From positions 1,785,199 through 1,849,198 of the forward strand of contig NC_084607.1 in NCBI RefSeq assembly GCF_033807715.1: DNA of 64,000 nt. The letters run 5' to 3'. Positions 11,801 to 21,304 of this stretch are shown here, piece by piece. Source of the DNA: Cololabis saira (taxonomy: Eukaryota; Chordata; Actinopteri; Beloniformes; Belonidae). Below the pieces are notes generated by a model. That model had not been told where the DNA came from. It saw nothing but the letters and a program-made list of their open reading frames with translations, and made no database searches. The stretch's first letter is position 1; the number at the start of each line of letters is the position of its first letter. The position numbers and the translations under genes are program-made.

Positions 11801-12550
11801 CCCCCACACCAAGTCTTCCAAGCCCCACGTCAAGTCATCCAAGCCCCACGCCAAGTCTTCCAAGCCCCACGCCAAGTCATCCAAGCCCCACGCCAAGTCT
11901 TCCAAGCCCCACGCCAAGTCTTCCAAGCCCCACGCCAAGTCTTACACACCCCACACCAAGTCTTCCAAGCCCCACGTCAAGTCTTCCAACCCCCACGCCA
12001 AGTCTTCCAAGCCCCACGCCAAGTCATCCAAGCCCCACGCCAAGTCTTACACACCCCACGTCAAGTCATCCAAGCCCCACGCCAAGTCTTACACGCCCCA
12101 CGCCAAGTCTTACACACCCCACACCAAGTCTTCCAAGCCCCACGTCAAGTCTTCCAACCCCCACGCCAAGTCTTCCAAGCCCCACGCCAAGTCTTCCAAC
12201 CCCCACGCCAAGTCTTACACGCCCCACACCAAGTCGTCCAAGCCCCATGCCAAGTCATCCAAGCCCCACGCCAAGTCTTACACGCCCCACGCCAAGTCTT
12301 ACACACCCCACACCAAGTCATCCAAGCCCCACGCCAAGTCTTCCAACCCCCACGCCAAGTCTTACACGCCCCACGCCAAGTCGTCCAAGCCCCACACCAA
12401 GTCGTCCGAGCCCCACGCCAAGGCCCATACCTAGGCTTCGTGGACGACCCCCCGAACTGTCTTGCCGGTCGGCCCGGTCCTGAAGGGCCCCCGGAACTTT
12501 GGCCGTGTGTTGGCCTATTGGGTCCTCAACAACCACACCGTGACAATCAC
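8894..12550 (+). mobile_element. LTR element inserted in LINE with 5-bp target duplication ATCAC
   Basis: The element body is 8899-12545. It is flanked by ATCAC at 8894-8898 and ATCAC at 12546-12550, and removing it rejoins the LINE frame. Its ends are (C/T)GTCAGGG and CCGTGACA, an LTR-type inverted terminus with the first T mutated to C. A TATA-like CGTATATC is near 8992 and an AATAAA near 9128. No gag or pol is present, so it is a solo LTR. Its 3.6-kb size is due to an internal minisatellite. Confidence 0.8.
9715..12430. repeat. 21-bp minisatellite inside the solo LTR
   Basis: Roughly 125 tandem copies of a 21-bp unit built on ACGCCAAGTCxTCCAAGCCC are seen, with a single precursor-like copy at 9173-9210. 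Variants alternate TCATCC, TCGTCC, TCTTCC and TCTTACACG. Because 21 is a multiple of three and the unit lacks stops, every frame reads as a heptapeptide repeat ([14 protein letters not shown] or VQAPRQV on plus). Blocks of several hundred bases recur (for example 9690-10250 versus 10790-11290), indicating segmental duplication within the array. Confidence 0.96.
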
Positions 12551-12860
12551 TGTGTTCTTGATTCTCTGGTCTCCTGAGGAGACAACACCATTGGATTATT
12601 TTTATTTACAAAGCCATCCTGAATAAACTCCCCTCATATCTGTCTGTTAGGTTTAGGCACTTAACATTTGTATCATCAAACTCTCTGGAGACAAAGAAAG
12701 ACACAAACACGATTAGAATTTACTTGCAAGGAGAGCAGTCGAGATTTGTAAGATCTCCAACATACTCTAATTTGTCTCTGCTGCTTCCTTGCTTTTATTT
12801 ACTCTGGGTGTACCCTAGTTTACAGAGCTGACTGCACCCCTAAAGGGAGGGGGAAAGGGA
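12551..12860 (+). mobile_element. LINE fragment, continuation after LTR insertion
   Basis: The text resumes the LINE C-terminal region, with a degenerate stretch resembling HW-FIYKAILNKLPSYLS followed by NSLETKKDTNTIRI. Reading continues from 8893 once the LTR and one copy of ATCAC are removed. The frame has decayed, with stops and small indels. Confidence 0.75.
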
Positions 12861-12940
12861 GTGGTCGCAGTCAGTGGACAGGTATAGATTGTTCTCTCCA
12901 GCTCACAGTGTGTACAGCTCCCGCTCTTCCACACGGAAGC

Positions 12941-13625
12941 TGGAGAAAGTCTCCAGGATTCATAGAAAGTCTCCAGGATTCATAGAAAGTCTCCAGGATT
13001 CATAGAAAGTCCCAAGGATTCATAGAAAGTCTCCAGGATTCATAAAAAGTCCCAAGGATTCATAGAAAGTCTCCAGGATTCATAGAAAGTCCCCAGAATT
13101 CATAGAAAGTCTCCAGGATTCATAGAAAGTCTCCAGGATTCATAGAAAGTCTCCAGAATTCATAGAAAGTCTCCAGAATTCATAGAAAGTCTCCAGAATT
13201 CATAGAAAGTCTCCAGGATTCATAGAAAGTCCCAAGGATTCATATAAAGTCTCCAGGATTCATAGACAGTCCCAAGGATTCATAGAAAGTCTCCAGGATT
13301 CATAGAAAGTCTCCAGGATTCATAGAAAGTCCCCAGGATTCATAGAAAGTCTCCAGGATTCATAGAAAGTCTCCAGGATTCATAGAAAGTATCCAGGATT
13401 CATAGAAAGTCTCCAGGATTCATAGAAAGTCTCCAGGATTCATAGAAAGTCTCCAGGATTCATAGAAAGTCTCCAGGATTCATAGAAAGTATCCAGGATT
13501 CATAGAAAGTCTCCAGGATTCATAGAAAGTCTCCAGGATTCATAGAAAGTCTCCAGGATTCATAGAAAGTCTCCAGGATTCATAGAAAGTCTCCAGGATT
13601 CATAGAAAGTCTCCAGGATTCATAC
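12941..13625. repeat. 20-bp minisatellite inside the LINE 3' region
   Basis: About 34 copies of a 20-bp unit (CATAGAAAGTCTCCAGGATT) stay in constant register. The variants CCCAAGG, CCCCAGA and TATCCAGG are scattered. It is bounded on both sides by LINE sequence, so it arose by expansion within the LINE copy. Confidence 0.96.
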
Positions 13626-13890
13626 AGAACTTCCTCCTGCTGCTCCTGGTCCTGGAACCACATTCAGAAATCTCTTTTACTTTGTGGACTCGTCTCCTCG
13701 GGTGAATTCAAGGTTCTTCTTAAACAGAAACAGAAATGTGCACCTGCTACTTTTAATGTAAGGTTTTGTAATGATGTTTGCACTGTGGTGTTGTTGTTAA
13801 ATTGATTTTATTGTTAAGCCTCTTGGCCAGGTTTCCCTCGCAAAAAAAATTCAGTCTCAAGGGATTTTCCTGGTAAAATAAAGGTTAATA
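13626..13890 (+). mobile_element. LINE 3' end with terminal ...AATAAAGGTTAATAAT
   Basis: The start translates to a degenerate WN-IQKSLLLCGLVSSGEFKVLL, which aligns by eye with WNDAQKDLKLVELVSLGKFK in the second copy at 59760. The 3' UTR ends 'TTTCCTGGTAAAATAAAGG', like 'TTTTTACCTGGTTAAATAAAGG' at 60020-60040. The two copies are therefore the same LINE family. Bases 13891-14119 hold nothing I recognise. Confidence 0.8.
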
Positions 13891-14119
13891 ATCAATAATA
13901 ATGTAATTGATCAGATTACCTAATGATATTTCTAGATTTGTTATTTTTTTCTTAAATCATGTACATACCATATTGTATTCATGCTGCCGTTTTTTTTGCT
14001 AGACTGCAATCGTGTGTTGTGCATATTTTTAATCTTAGTACAATCTTTTGCTGTATTTTACAGGTAGAGGTAGAAGGCTTTTTGCCTCAGCTGAGCACAT
14101 TACCAATCTCTTTTTTTAC

Positions 14120-14518
14120 ATTTGTATTAGGGCTGTGCGATTAATCGATTTTAAATCTAAATCGGATTTATTATTCAACACGATGTTAAAAAAATTTAAA
14201 TCGGAAAATGGATTTTCCTTTTTTGCAGCTGCATCACAGACAGAGCTCGTCTAGTCGTCTTTGTTTGGTCAAGAAAATGTAAATGTTGTCACTTTACTAA
14301 ACTCAAGGAGGATTTACAGTATCTTTCAATTGCACTTCATTCCCAATAGGGACATTTGTTTGCTATTTTTCTTTAAAAATAAAGATAAAATATTTGAAAC
14401 AATTTATTCCATTGTTTTTTGTAGTTTTACCAAAAAAATCGAAATCGAAAATCTGGTTTTCAGAGAAAAAAAATTGGGATTTTATTTTTGTCCAAAATCG
14501 CCCAGCCCTAATTTGTAT
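14120..14518. mobile_element. hAT-type MITE with perfect 8-bp duplication ATTTGTAT
   Basis: The element body is 14128-14510 (383 bp). It starts TAGGGCTGTGCGATT and ends AATCGCCCAGCCCTA, near-perfect inverted termini. It is flanked on both sides by ATTTGTAT (14120-14127 and 14511-14518). The 8-bp duplication and TAGGGCTG termini fit a non-autonomous hAT element. There is no coding sequence. Confidence 0.92.
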
Positions 14519-14736
14519 GTCACTTGTTCTGTTTTTATACTGTGCTAAATAAATAAATGTAAATCTAAGGGAGACTGACCTGTTGGCTGATGGAGATCCT
14601 GGTCCTCGGCAGGTTGTCGGTTCAGCTCCGTCTGCCGAGCCTCTTCTCTCCCGCACGCGCTCAGAAGGTCCGTCTGTCCTCCAGCTCGATCGCCCTGAGA
14701 TGAAATCATGTCTCTCTCTGTCAGGAACACGCCCCC

Positions 14737-14739
<3 letters not shown>

Positions 14740-14809
<70 letters not shown>

Positions 14810-14882
14810 GGGAGAGATTCTGACCTTTGTATTGTTATGGGGACGCCGTCGGGACACTCCCCCACACACACCCCTCTGTGTG

Positions 14883-14952
<70 letters not shown>
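14740..14952. repeat. Two (CA)n tracts with a shared spacer
   Basis: CA repeats at about 14740-14806 and 14888-14952 flank an 80-bp spacer containing GAGATTCTGACCTTTGT and GGGACACTCCCCCACACACA. The same spacer recurs at 17221-17335 between CA repeats, so a CA-spacer-CA module has been dispersed. Bases 14953-15297 contain nothing recognisable. Confidence 0.9.
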
Positions 14953-14954
<2 letters not shown>

Positions 14955-15297
14955 TTATTCAAAGTGTTTTACATCAACATTAAAAGCGGCGAGACACTGA
15001 CAAGTATCTGTATCTATATTTATATTATTATCAGCGGAGACTAATGACATGATTGTATTTTTGATGGGTGTGTATAAAATAAGAAATAAGTGAAAGATCC
15101 TGTGTTCGTTTGTCTGGATAAGAAAACCAGTGAACTAGAATCAAAGTTAATACAAGCTTTTATTACATCAAGCACCATTTTTTTCCGTCAGGAGGTTCAA
15201 TTCTTTCAGACTACAAGGTAGGAGAGAAACGCACAACGTTTTCATCAGTCCAGTTGAATTTATACTAAAAAAGGGAGGTGTTCTCTGTACCTGAATT

Positions 15298-16528
15298 TAC
15301 GGTGGCCGAGACCCGCCATTGCTGAAAATTAAAGAAACGCTGGAAATAAAAAGAAACGGCGCTGCAAATAAAATAAGCGCTTTGCAAGTAAAATAAACGC
15401 TTTGCAAATAAAATAAACGCTGCAAATAAAAACAAACGCAGCTGCAAATATAAAGAAACACCGCTGCAAATAAAAAAAACGACGCAAATAAAAGAAACGT
15501 TTTGCAAATAAAATAAACGTTTTGCAAATAAAAGAAACGTTTTGCAAATAAAATAAACGCTGCAAATAAAAGAAACGCTTTGCAAATAAAAGAAACGCTG
15601 CAAATATAAAGAAACGGCGCTGCAAATAAAATAAACGCTTTGCAAATAAAATAAACACTTTGCAAATAAAATAAACGCTGCAAATAAAAACAAACGCCGC
15701 TGCAAATATAAAGAAACGCAGCTGCAAATAAAAGAGACGCTTTGCAAATAAAAGAAACGCTGCAAATAAAAAGAAACGGCGCTGCAAATAAAATAAATGT
15801 TTTGCAAATAAAATAAACACTTTGCAAATAAAATAAACGCTGCAAATAAAAACAAACGCCGCTGCAAATAAAAGAAACGCTTTGCAAATAAAAGAAACGC
15901 TGCAAATAAAAAGAAACGGCGCTGCAAATAAAATAAACGCTTTGCAAATAAAAACAAACGCCACTGCAAATATAAAGAAACGCCGCTGCAAATAAAAGAG
16001 ACGCTTTGCAAATAAAAGAAACGCTGCAAATATAAAGAAACGCCGCTGCAAATAAAAAAAAGAACGACGCAAATAAAAAAGCCACAACGGAAGTGAATTA
16101 CTGGGGACTATTTTTGCTGATGCACCGGTGTTTTTTACGTGAGAGGAGAAGAAGAAGACGAAGACATAAGTGAAAAGGAAGAAAGAAGAAGAGCGAGGGA
16201 TAAGAAGAACAACGAACGAGAAAATAAGTGAAAAGGTTAGTGTTCAACGTCGCTACGTGTCATTTTTAATGTGCAACACCGGTGCATCAGCAAAAACAGT
16301 CCCCGGTAATTCACTTCCGTTGTGGCTTTTTTATTTGCGTCGTTTATTTTATTTTATTTGCAGCGGAGTGTCTTTATATTTGCAGCGGTTTGTTTTTGTT
16401 AGCAGCGTTTCTTTTATTTGCAGCAGCGTTTCTTTTTATTTTGTAGCATTTCTTTTATTTGCAGCGGTGTTTGTTTCTGTTCTCAGCGTTACTTTTATTT
16501 TCAGCAATAGCGGGTCTCGGCCACCGTA
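15298..16528. mobile_element. Fold-back (long inverted repeat) element, about 1.2 kb
   Basis: The left end CGGTGGCCGAGACCCGC (from 15300) is the reverse complement of the right end GCGGGTCTCGGCCACCG (to 16526). Both ends are bordered by TA, a possible 2-bp target duplication. Inner parts also pair: 16076-16135 (GCCACAACGGAAGTGAATTA) with 16283-16328. The left arm is longer because it carries a minisatellite of 18/21-bp units (about 15330-16075), while the right arm has a short run (16330-16500). The loop (about 16150-16270) is purine-rich. It looks like a MITE or fold-back transposon without a transposase. Confidence 0.82.
15330..16075. repeat. 18/21-bp A-rich minisatellite in the fold-back arm
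   Basis: About 37 units of the type AAACGCTTTGCAAATAAAATA (21 bp) or AAACGCTGCAAATAAAAG (18 bp) are present. The unit lengths are multiples of three and lack stops on the minus strand, which yields spurious 250-residue Phe/Tyr/Leu-rich frames. Confidence 0.93.
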
Positions 16529-16624
16529 GCAACACGCAGCAATCTTCAACTGGTTCGAGAAGATGGCGAGAATTTGGATGGAAAAATCTCATACGCTTTT
16601 TTATCACTCCACACATTTAGACTA

Positions 16625-17100
16625 AACCAGGAGTCAGCAACCCAAAATGTTTTAGAGCCATATTGGACCAAAAACAAAAAAACAAATTTGTCTGGAGCCG
16701 CGAAAAATTAACTCTTGTCTCTTGCCTTTGAATGAAGTCAAATGGCGAAATGTCGCGAAAAAAATCAAAATTTTGAGAAGAAAGTTGAAATGTCAAGAAA
16801 AAAGTCGAAATGTCGAGAAAAAAGTCGAAATGTCGAGAAAAAAGTCGAAATGTCGAGAAAAAAGTCGAAATGTCGAGAAAAATGTCGAAATGTCGAGAAA
16901 AAAGTCAAAATGTCGAGAAAAAAGTCAAAATGTTGAGAAAAAAATCGAAATGTCGAGAAAAATGCTGAAATGTCGAGAAAAAAGTCGAAATGTCGAGAAA
17001 AAAGTTGAAATGTCGAGAAAAAAGTCGAAATGTCGAGAAAAAAGTCGAAATGTTGAGAAAAAAGTCGAAATGTCGAGAAAAAAGTCGAAATGTCGAGATT
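16625..17100. repeat. Dispersed repeat with 20-bp minisatellite (GTCGAAATGTCGAGAAAAAA)
   Basis: Positions 16640-16740 resemble a known type of fish repeat (AGGAGTCAGCAACCCAAAAT, then 'GAGCCATATTGGACCAAAAA'). From about 16755 a 20-bp unit repeats some 17 times in constant register. The Lys/Glu/Arg-rich frames over it are artefacts. Bases 17101-17200 are purine-rich low-complexity sequence. Confidence 0.9.
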
Positions 17101-17200
17101 AAAAAGGAAAGGAAAAGGGAAGAAAAAAACAGAACAAGGGGAAAAAAGAAGAAAAAAAGAAAAAAAAGGGAAAAGGAGAAAAACTTACTTAATTAACTTA

Positions 17201-17452
<252 letters not shown>

Positions 17453-17616
17453 CTCTGATTTTCTGCAGCTTCCTGTCTTTGTAGCCACTTCCTCAGGACC
17501 TGTTTTTCTCTGATTTCTCAAACCCGTGCGATGAGTCACAGCTGTTTTTTTACCCAGGAAGCAACGCTGCAACTAACTAGAGAAGGAAATACATTCATGT
17601 TAGTAACCTGAACTCA

Positions 17617-17991
17617 CCGTACGAATTGTTACAGATTACTTTTGTAATCCGGTATTTGACCCAGTCTTTGTACGTTTTGACCGTATAGAAACGTAATTCT
17701 TGCCGTTGTAAGAATGAGATGAACCTGCTGGATCTACTGCCCTTACTGTTTAACAACTGGTGCTTTTTAGTATTTTACCTCTTTTCTTATCATTTTATTT
17801 CATTTTATTTGTTAATTGTGTCTTGACACTTTTAATATTTATTATTTTACCTCTTGTCTTATCATTTTATTTGTTAATTGGGTCTTGACACTTTTAATAT
17901 TTATTATTTCACCTCTTTTCTTATTATTTTATTACATTTTATTCGTTAATTGGGTCTTGCCACTTTTAATTTTTTTTTTTTTTTTTTTTTT

Positions 17992-18030
<39 letters not shown>

Positions 18031-18635
18031 TTTTTTATTTTATTTTTTTTTACCTTGTCTGCACACACTTTTAATTTTTATTATTATACCTCTTTTCTCA
18101 TAATTTATTTCATTTTATTTGTTAATTGTATCTTGCCGCTTTTAATTTGTATTATTTTACCTCTTTTCTTATCATTTTATTACATTTTATTTGTTATTTA
18201 CTGTTTAATTGTGTACTGGTTACTGAAGCGTACTCTTTAATTAATTAATTGTGATTTTTGAAAACTGCTCGAAGTTACACTAGTTATGGATAAGCCCTGA
18301 ATGCAGGAATCGTGACGTAGAATTGTCAAATTGGTTTAATTCACCGTACAAATTGTAACAGATTACTTTTGTAATCCTGTATTTGACCCGGTCTTTGTAT
18401 ATTTTGACCGTATAGAAACGTAATTCTTGCTATCGTAAGGATGAGATGAACCTGCTGGATCTACCGCCCTTACTGACTAATAACTGGTGCTTTTTAGTAT
18501 CTTACCTCTTTTCTTATCATTTTATTTAATTGTATTTGTTATTTACTGTTTAATTGTGTCTTGCCGTTTTTAATGTTGATGTAAAGCACTTTGAATTAGC
18601 TTGTGTTGAATCGAGCTATACAAATAAACTTGCCT
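17617..18635. repeat. Duplicated dispersed-repeat 3' region with T-rich tandem units
   Basis: A block starting CACCGTACGAATTGTTACAG (17617) recurs at 18342, about 725 bp later, with over 90 percent identity by eye. Between them a unit of roughly 65 bp (TTTTACCTCTTTTCTTATCA and flanks) is repeated several times. A poly-T/(TTTA)n run is at 17970-18050. The second copy ends with GTAAAGCACTTTGAATTAGC and CTATACAAATAAACTTGCC, the kind of 3' terminus found on fish retroelements. No coding sequence is visible. Confidence 0.6.
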
Positions 18636-18890
18636 TGTGTTAGAGTAGCATTAATAAAACAAATTACAAGAAATTGGTTAAAAGAGGATAATTTAATTAA
18701 TTCTAAATGGAAGGATCTTGTAAATGACATATATGGAATGGAAAAAATAACAATGAAACTATTTTTGAAGAAAGAAGGAAAAATGGGTGAGTTAACAACA
18801 AACAACAGCCTAATGATCCATAACATGAAGATACGTCTGTACTTCTGTCCATGTAGTGAGTGTAAGGAATCCCCTGAATGAAGTCTTATA
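18636..18890 (+). mobile_element. L1-type LINE ORF2 C-terminal fragment
   Basis: The frame reads RVALIKQITRNWLKEDNLIN, SKWKDLVNDIYGMEKITMKL and then stops shortly after. This resembles the last part of fish L1 ORF2 (the 'W.....I..IY.MEK.T' region). The fragment is truncated at both ends. Confidence 0.6.
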
Positions 18891-19086
18891 TGTAATGACA
18901 AAGTGATATATATATGTATAATGTTTAAAATTTTGTTAGATTTTTTTTGTGTGTGTGTGTTTTGTTGTTTTTTTTTTATTCTGTTGTTGTCCTTTTATTT
19001 TCTAAAAAGTGCAAATAAAAAAAAGAAATACATTTTTTTTTTTAAAGAATGAGGTCTGGGGTGTTCCCACGACGGACGTAGACCAG

Positions 19087-19087
<1 letters not shown>

Positions 19088-19140
<53 letters not shown>

Positions 19141-19282
19141 TTATCTGATGCTGCACAACAACAGCCAATCAGACGCTTGGAAGCGCTGGTGAAAGACTGC
19201 AGGTGAGGCAGAACACACCTGTCGGGGGGGGGGGGGGGGTTAGACCTGAGACAGAACACACCTGTCGGGGGGGGGGGGGGTC
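19088..19282. repeat. (CA)n tract and two poly-G runs
   Basis: There is (CA)n at 19088-19137 and then two copies of ACACACCTGTC followed by uninterrupted G runs (about 19224-19239 and 19267-19281). The G runs could form G-quadruplexes. Confidence 0.9.
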
Positions 19283-19383
19283 GACCAGATCCGGAGGATT
19301 ATCAACGATGTGTATTTATATTTACATATACACCCACAACCGTACAAGTCCATACAAGTCAGTGAGACCAGATATAATCTGAT

Positions 19384-19700
19384 TAAACCAGGGTCCAGAC
19401 CAGACCAGGGACCAGAACCAGGTCTGGGTCCAGAACCAGGTCTGGGTCCAGACCAGACCAGGGACCAGACCAGCCCAGGGACCAGGACCAGGTCTGGGTG
19501 GTTCAGCTGGATCCTGTAAACATGTTTCTTTAAGAGTTTAATGACATTATTTCAGGTTTGGGTCCAAAACACAGAAGGATGTTTTTATCTCTGGATCAGA
19601 GTCTGAAACCTAATCAGAGTCTTTTAGTCTGCAGGTCTGGTTCCTTATCAGATCCTGGACCAGGACCAGGACCTGGACCTGGAGCAGGTCCGGTCTCTTA
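19384..19700. repeat. Short CCAGACCAGG / ACCAGGTCTGGG tandem repeats
   Basis: Degenerate repeats of ACCAG, GACCAGG and CTGGGTCC occur at 19384-19500, with a second small cluster at 19650-19690. Nothing coding is visible. Confidence 0.75.
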
Positions 19701-19716
19701 TCAGATCCTCATATTA

Positions 19717-19721
19717 TATAT

Positions 19722-19790
<69 letters not shown>

Positions 19791-19804
19791 TATACATATA
19801 TATG

Positions 19805-19892
<88 letters not shown>
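19717..19892. repeat. (TA)n microsatellite
   Basis: This is a 175-bp TA run with a few TAC and TGTATG interruptions near 19783-19812. It directly abuts the Tc1-like remnant. Confidence 0.97.
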
Positions 19893-19894
<2 letters not shown>

Positions 19895-21304
19895 ATTCTG
19901 AATGATCCAGTGTTGACCTAAACGACTAATGATGATAAATGGAATCCACGTGTGTGTAATCACGTCTCCGTATAAATGCACCTGCACTGTGATCGTCTCA
20001 GGTCCGTTTAAAGAGCAGAGAGCATCATGAAGAACAAGGAAACCACCAGGCTGGTCCGAGATACTGTTGTGGAGAAGTTTAAAGCTGGATTTGGATACAA
20101 AACGATTTCCCAAGCTTTAAACATCCCAAGGAGCACTGTGCAAGCGATAATATTGAAATGGAAGGAGTATCAGACCAAGACCTGGCCGTCCCTCTACACT
20201 TTCAGCTCATACAAGGAGAAGACTGATCAGAGATGCAGCCAAGAGGCCCATGATCACTCTGGATGAACTGCAGAGGTCAGAGGTCATGATCACTCTGGAT
20301 GAGCTGCAGAGGTCAGGGGTCAGGGGTCAGAGGTCAGGATCACTCTGGATGAACTGCAGAGGTCAGAGGTCAGAGGTCATGATCACTCTGGATGAACTGC
20401 AGAGGTCAGAGGTCACCTACAGCTGAGGTGGGAGACTCTGTCCATACGACAACAATCAGTCGTATTCTGCACAATTCTGGCCTTTATGGAAGAGTGGCAA
20501 GAAGAAAGCCATTTCTTAAAGATATCCATATAAAGTGTTGTTTAAAGTTTGCCACAAGCCACCTGGGAGACACACCAAACATGTGGAAGAAGCTGCTCTG
20601 GTCAGATCAGATCAAAATCAAACTTTTTGGCAACAATGCAAGACGATATGTTTGGCGTAAAAGCAACACAGCTCATCCCCCTCAACACACCATCCCCACT
20701 GTCAAACATGGTGGTGGCAGCATCATGGTTTAGGCCTGCTTTTCTTCAGCAGGGACAGGGACGATGGTTAAAATTGATGGGAAGATGGATGGAGCCAAAT
20801 ACAGGACCATTCTGGAAGAAAACCTGATGGAGTCTGCAAAAGACCTGAGACTGGGACGGAGATTTGTCTTCCAACAGGACGATGATCCAAAACATAAAGC
20901 AAAATCTACAATGGAATGGTTCACAAAAACATGTCCAGGTGTTAGAATGGCCACGTCAAAGTCCAGACCTGAATCCAATGGAGAATTTGTGGAAAGAACT
21001 GAAAACTGCTGTTCACAAACGCTCTCCATCCAACCTCACTGAGCTCCAGCTGTTTTGCAAGGAGGAATGGGCAAAAATTTCAGTCTCTCGATGTGCAGAA
21101 CTGATAGAGACAAACCCCAAGCGACTTACAGCTGTAATCGCAGCAAAAGGTGGTGCTACAAAGTATTAACTTAAGGAGGCTGAATAATTTTGCACGCCCA
21201 CTTTTTCAGTTTTTTATTTGTTAAAAAAGTTTGAAATATCCAATACATTTCGTTCCACTTCATGATGGTGTCCCACTAGTTGTTGATTCTTCACAAAAAA
21301 ATTT
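19893..21304 (+). pseudogene. Decayed Tc1/mariner transposon and transposase
   Basis: The transposase starts at the ATG at 20028 with a Tc1 helix-turn-helix ([20 protein letters not shown], then LNIPRSTVQAII). It resumes with TTISRILHNSGLYGRVARRK and continues in several frames to [12 protein letters not shown] and a stop at 21167-21169. Parts of the DDE triad survive: WSDQIKI (family WSDE), FQQDDDPKH and [11 protein letters not shown]. Frameshifts lie near 20200, after GGGSIMV (20730) and near 20940. The coding sequence is stretched by four imperfect copies of GATCACTCTGGATGAACTGC at 20248-20410. The 3' UTR is cut off where the satellite begins, and no complete inverted termini are seen, so the element is dead. 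Confidence 0.92.

Noticed and set aside
9684..12483. Frames of 916 and 785 codons with heptapeptide repeats ([14 protein letters not shown]), and long minus-strand Trp/Gly-rich frames
   Set aside because: They arise from a 21-bp minisatellite inside a solo LTR, and several frames on both strands are open at once. There is no start context, splice signal or non-repetitive domain.
15265..16087. Three 250-residue minus-strand Phe/Tyr/Leu-rich frames resembling a membrane protein
   Set aside because: All three minus frames are open across the 18/21-bp A-rich repeat. The apparent hydrophobicity is translation of TTTATTTGCAG-type units.
16722..17196. Lys/Glu-rich coiled-coil-like frames
   Set aside because: Several overlapping frames come from the 20-bp AAAGTCGAAATGTCGAGAAA repeat.
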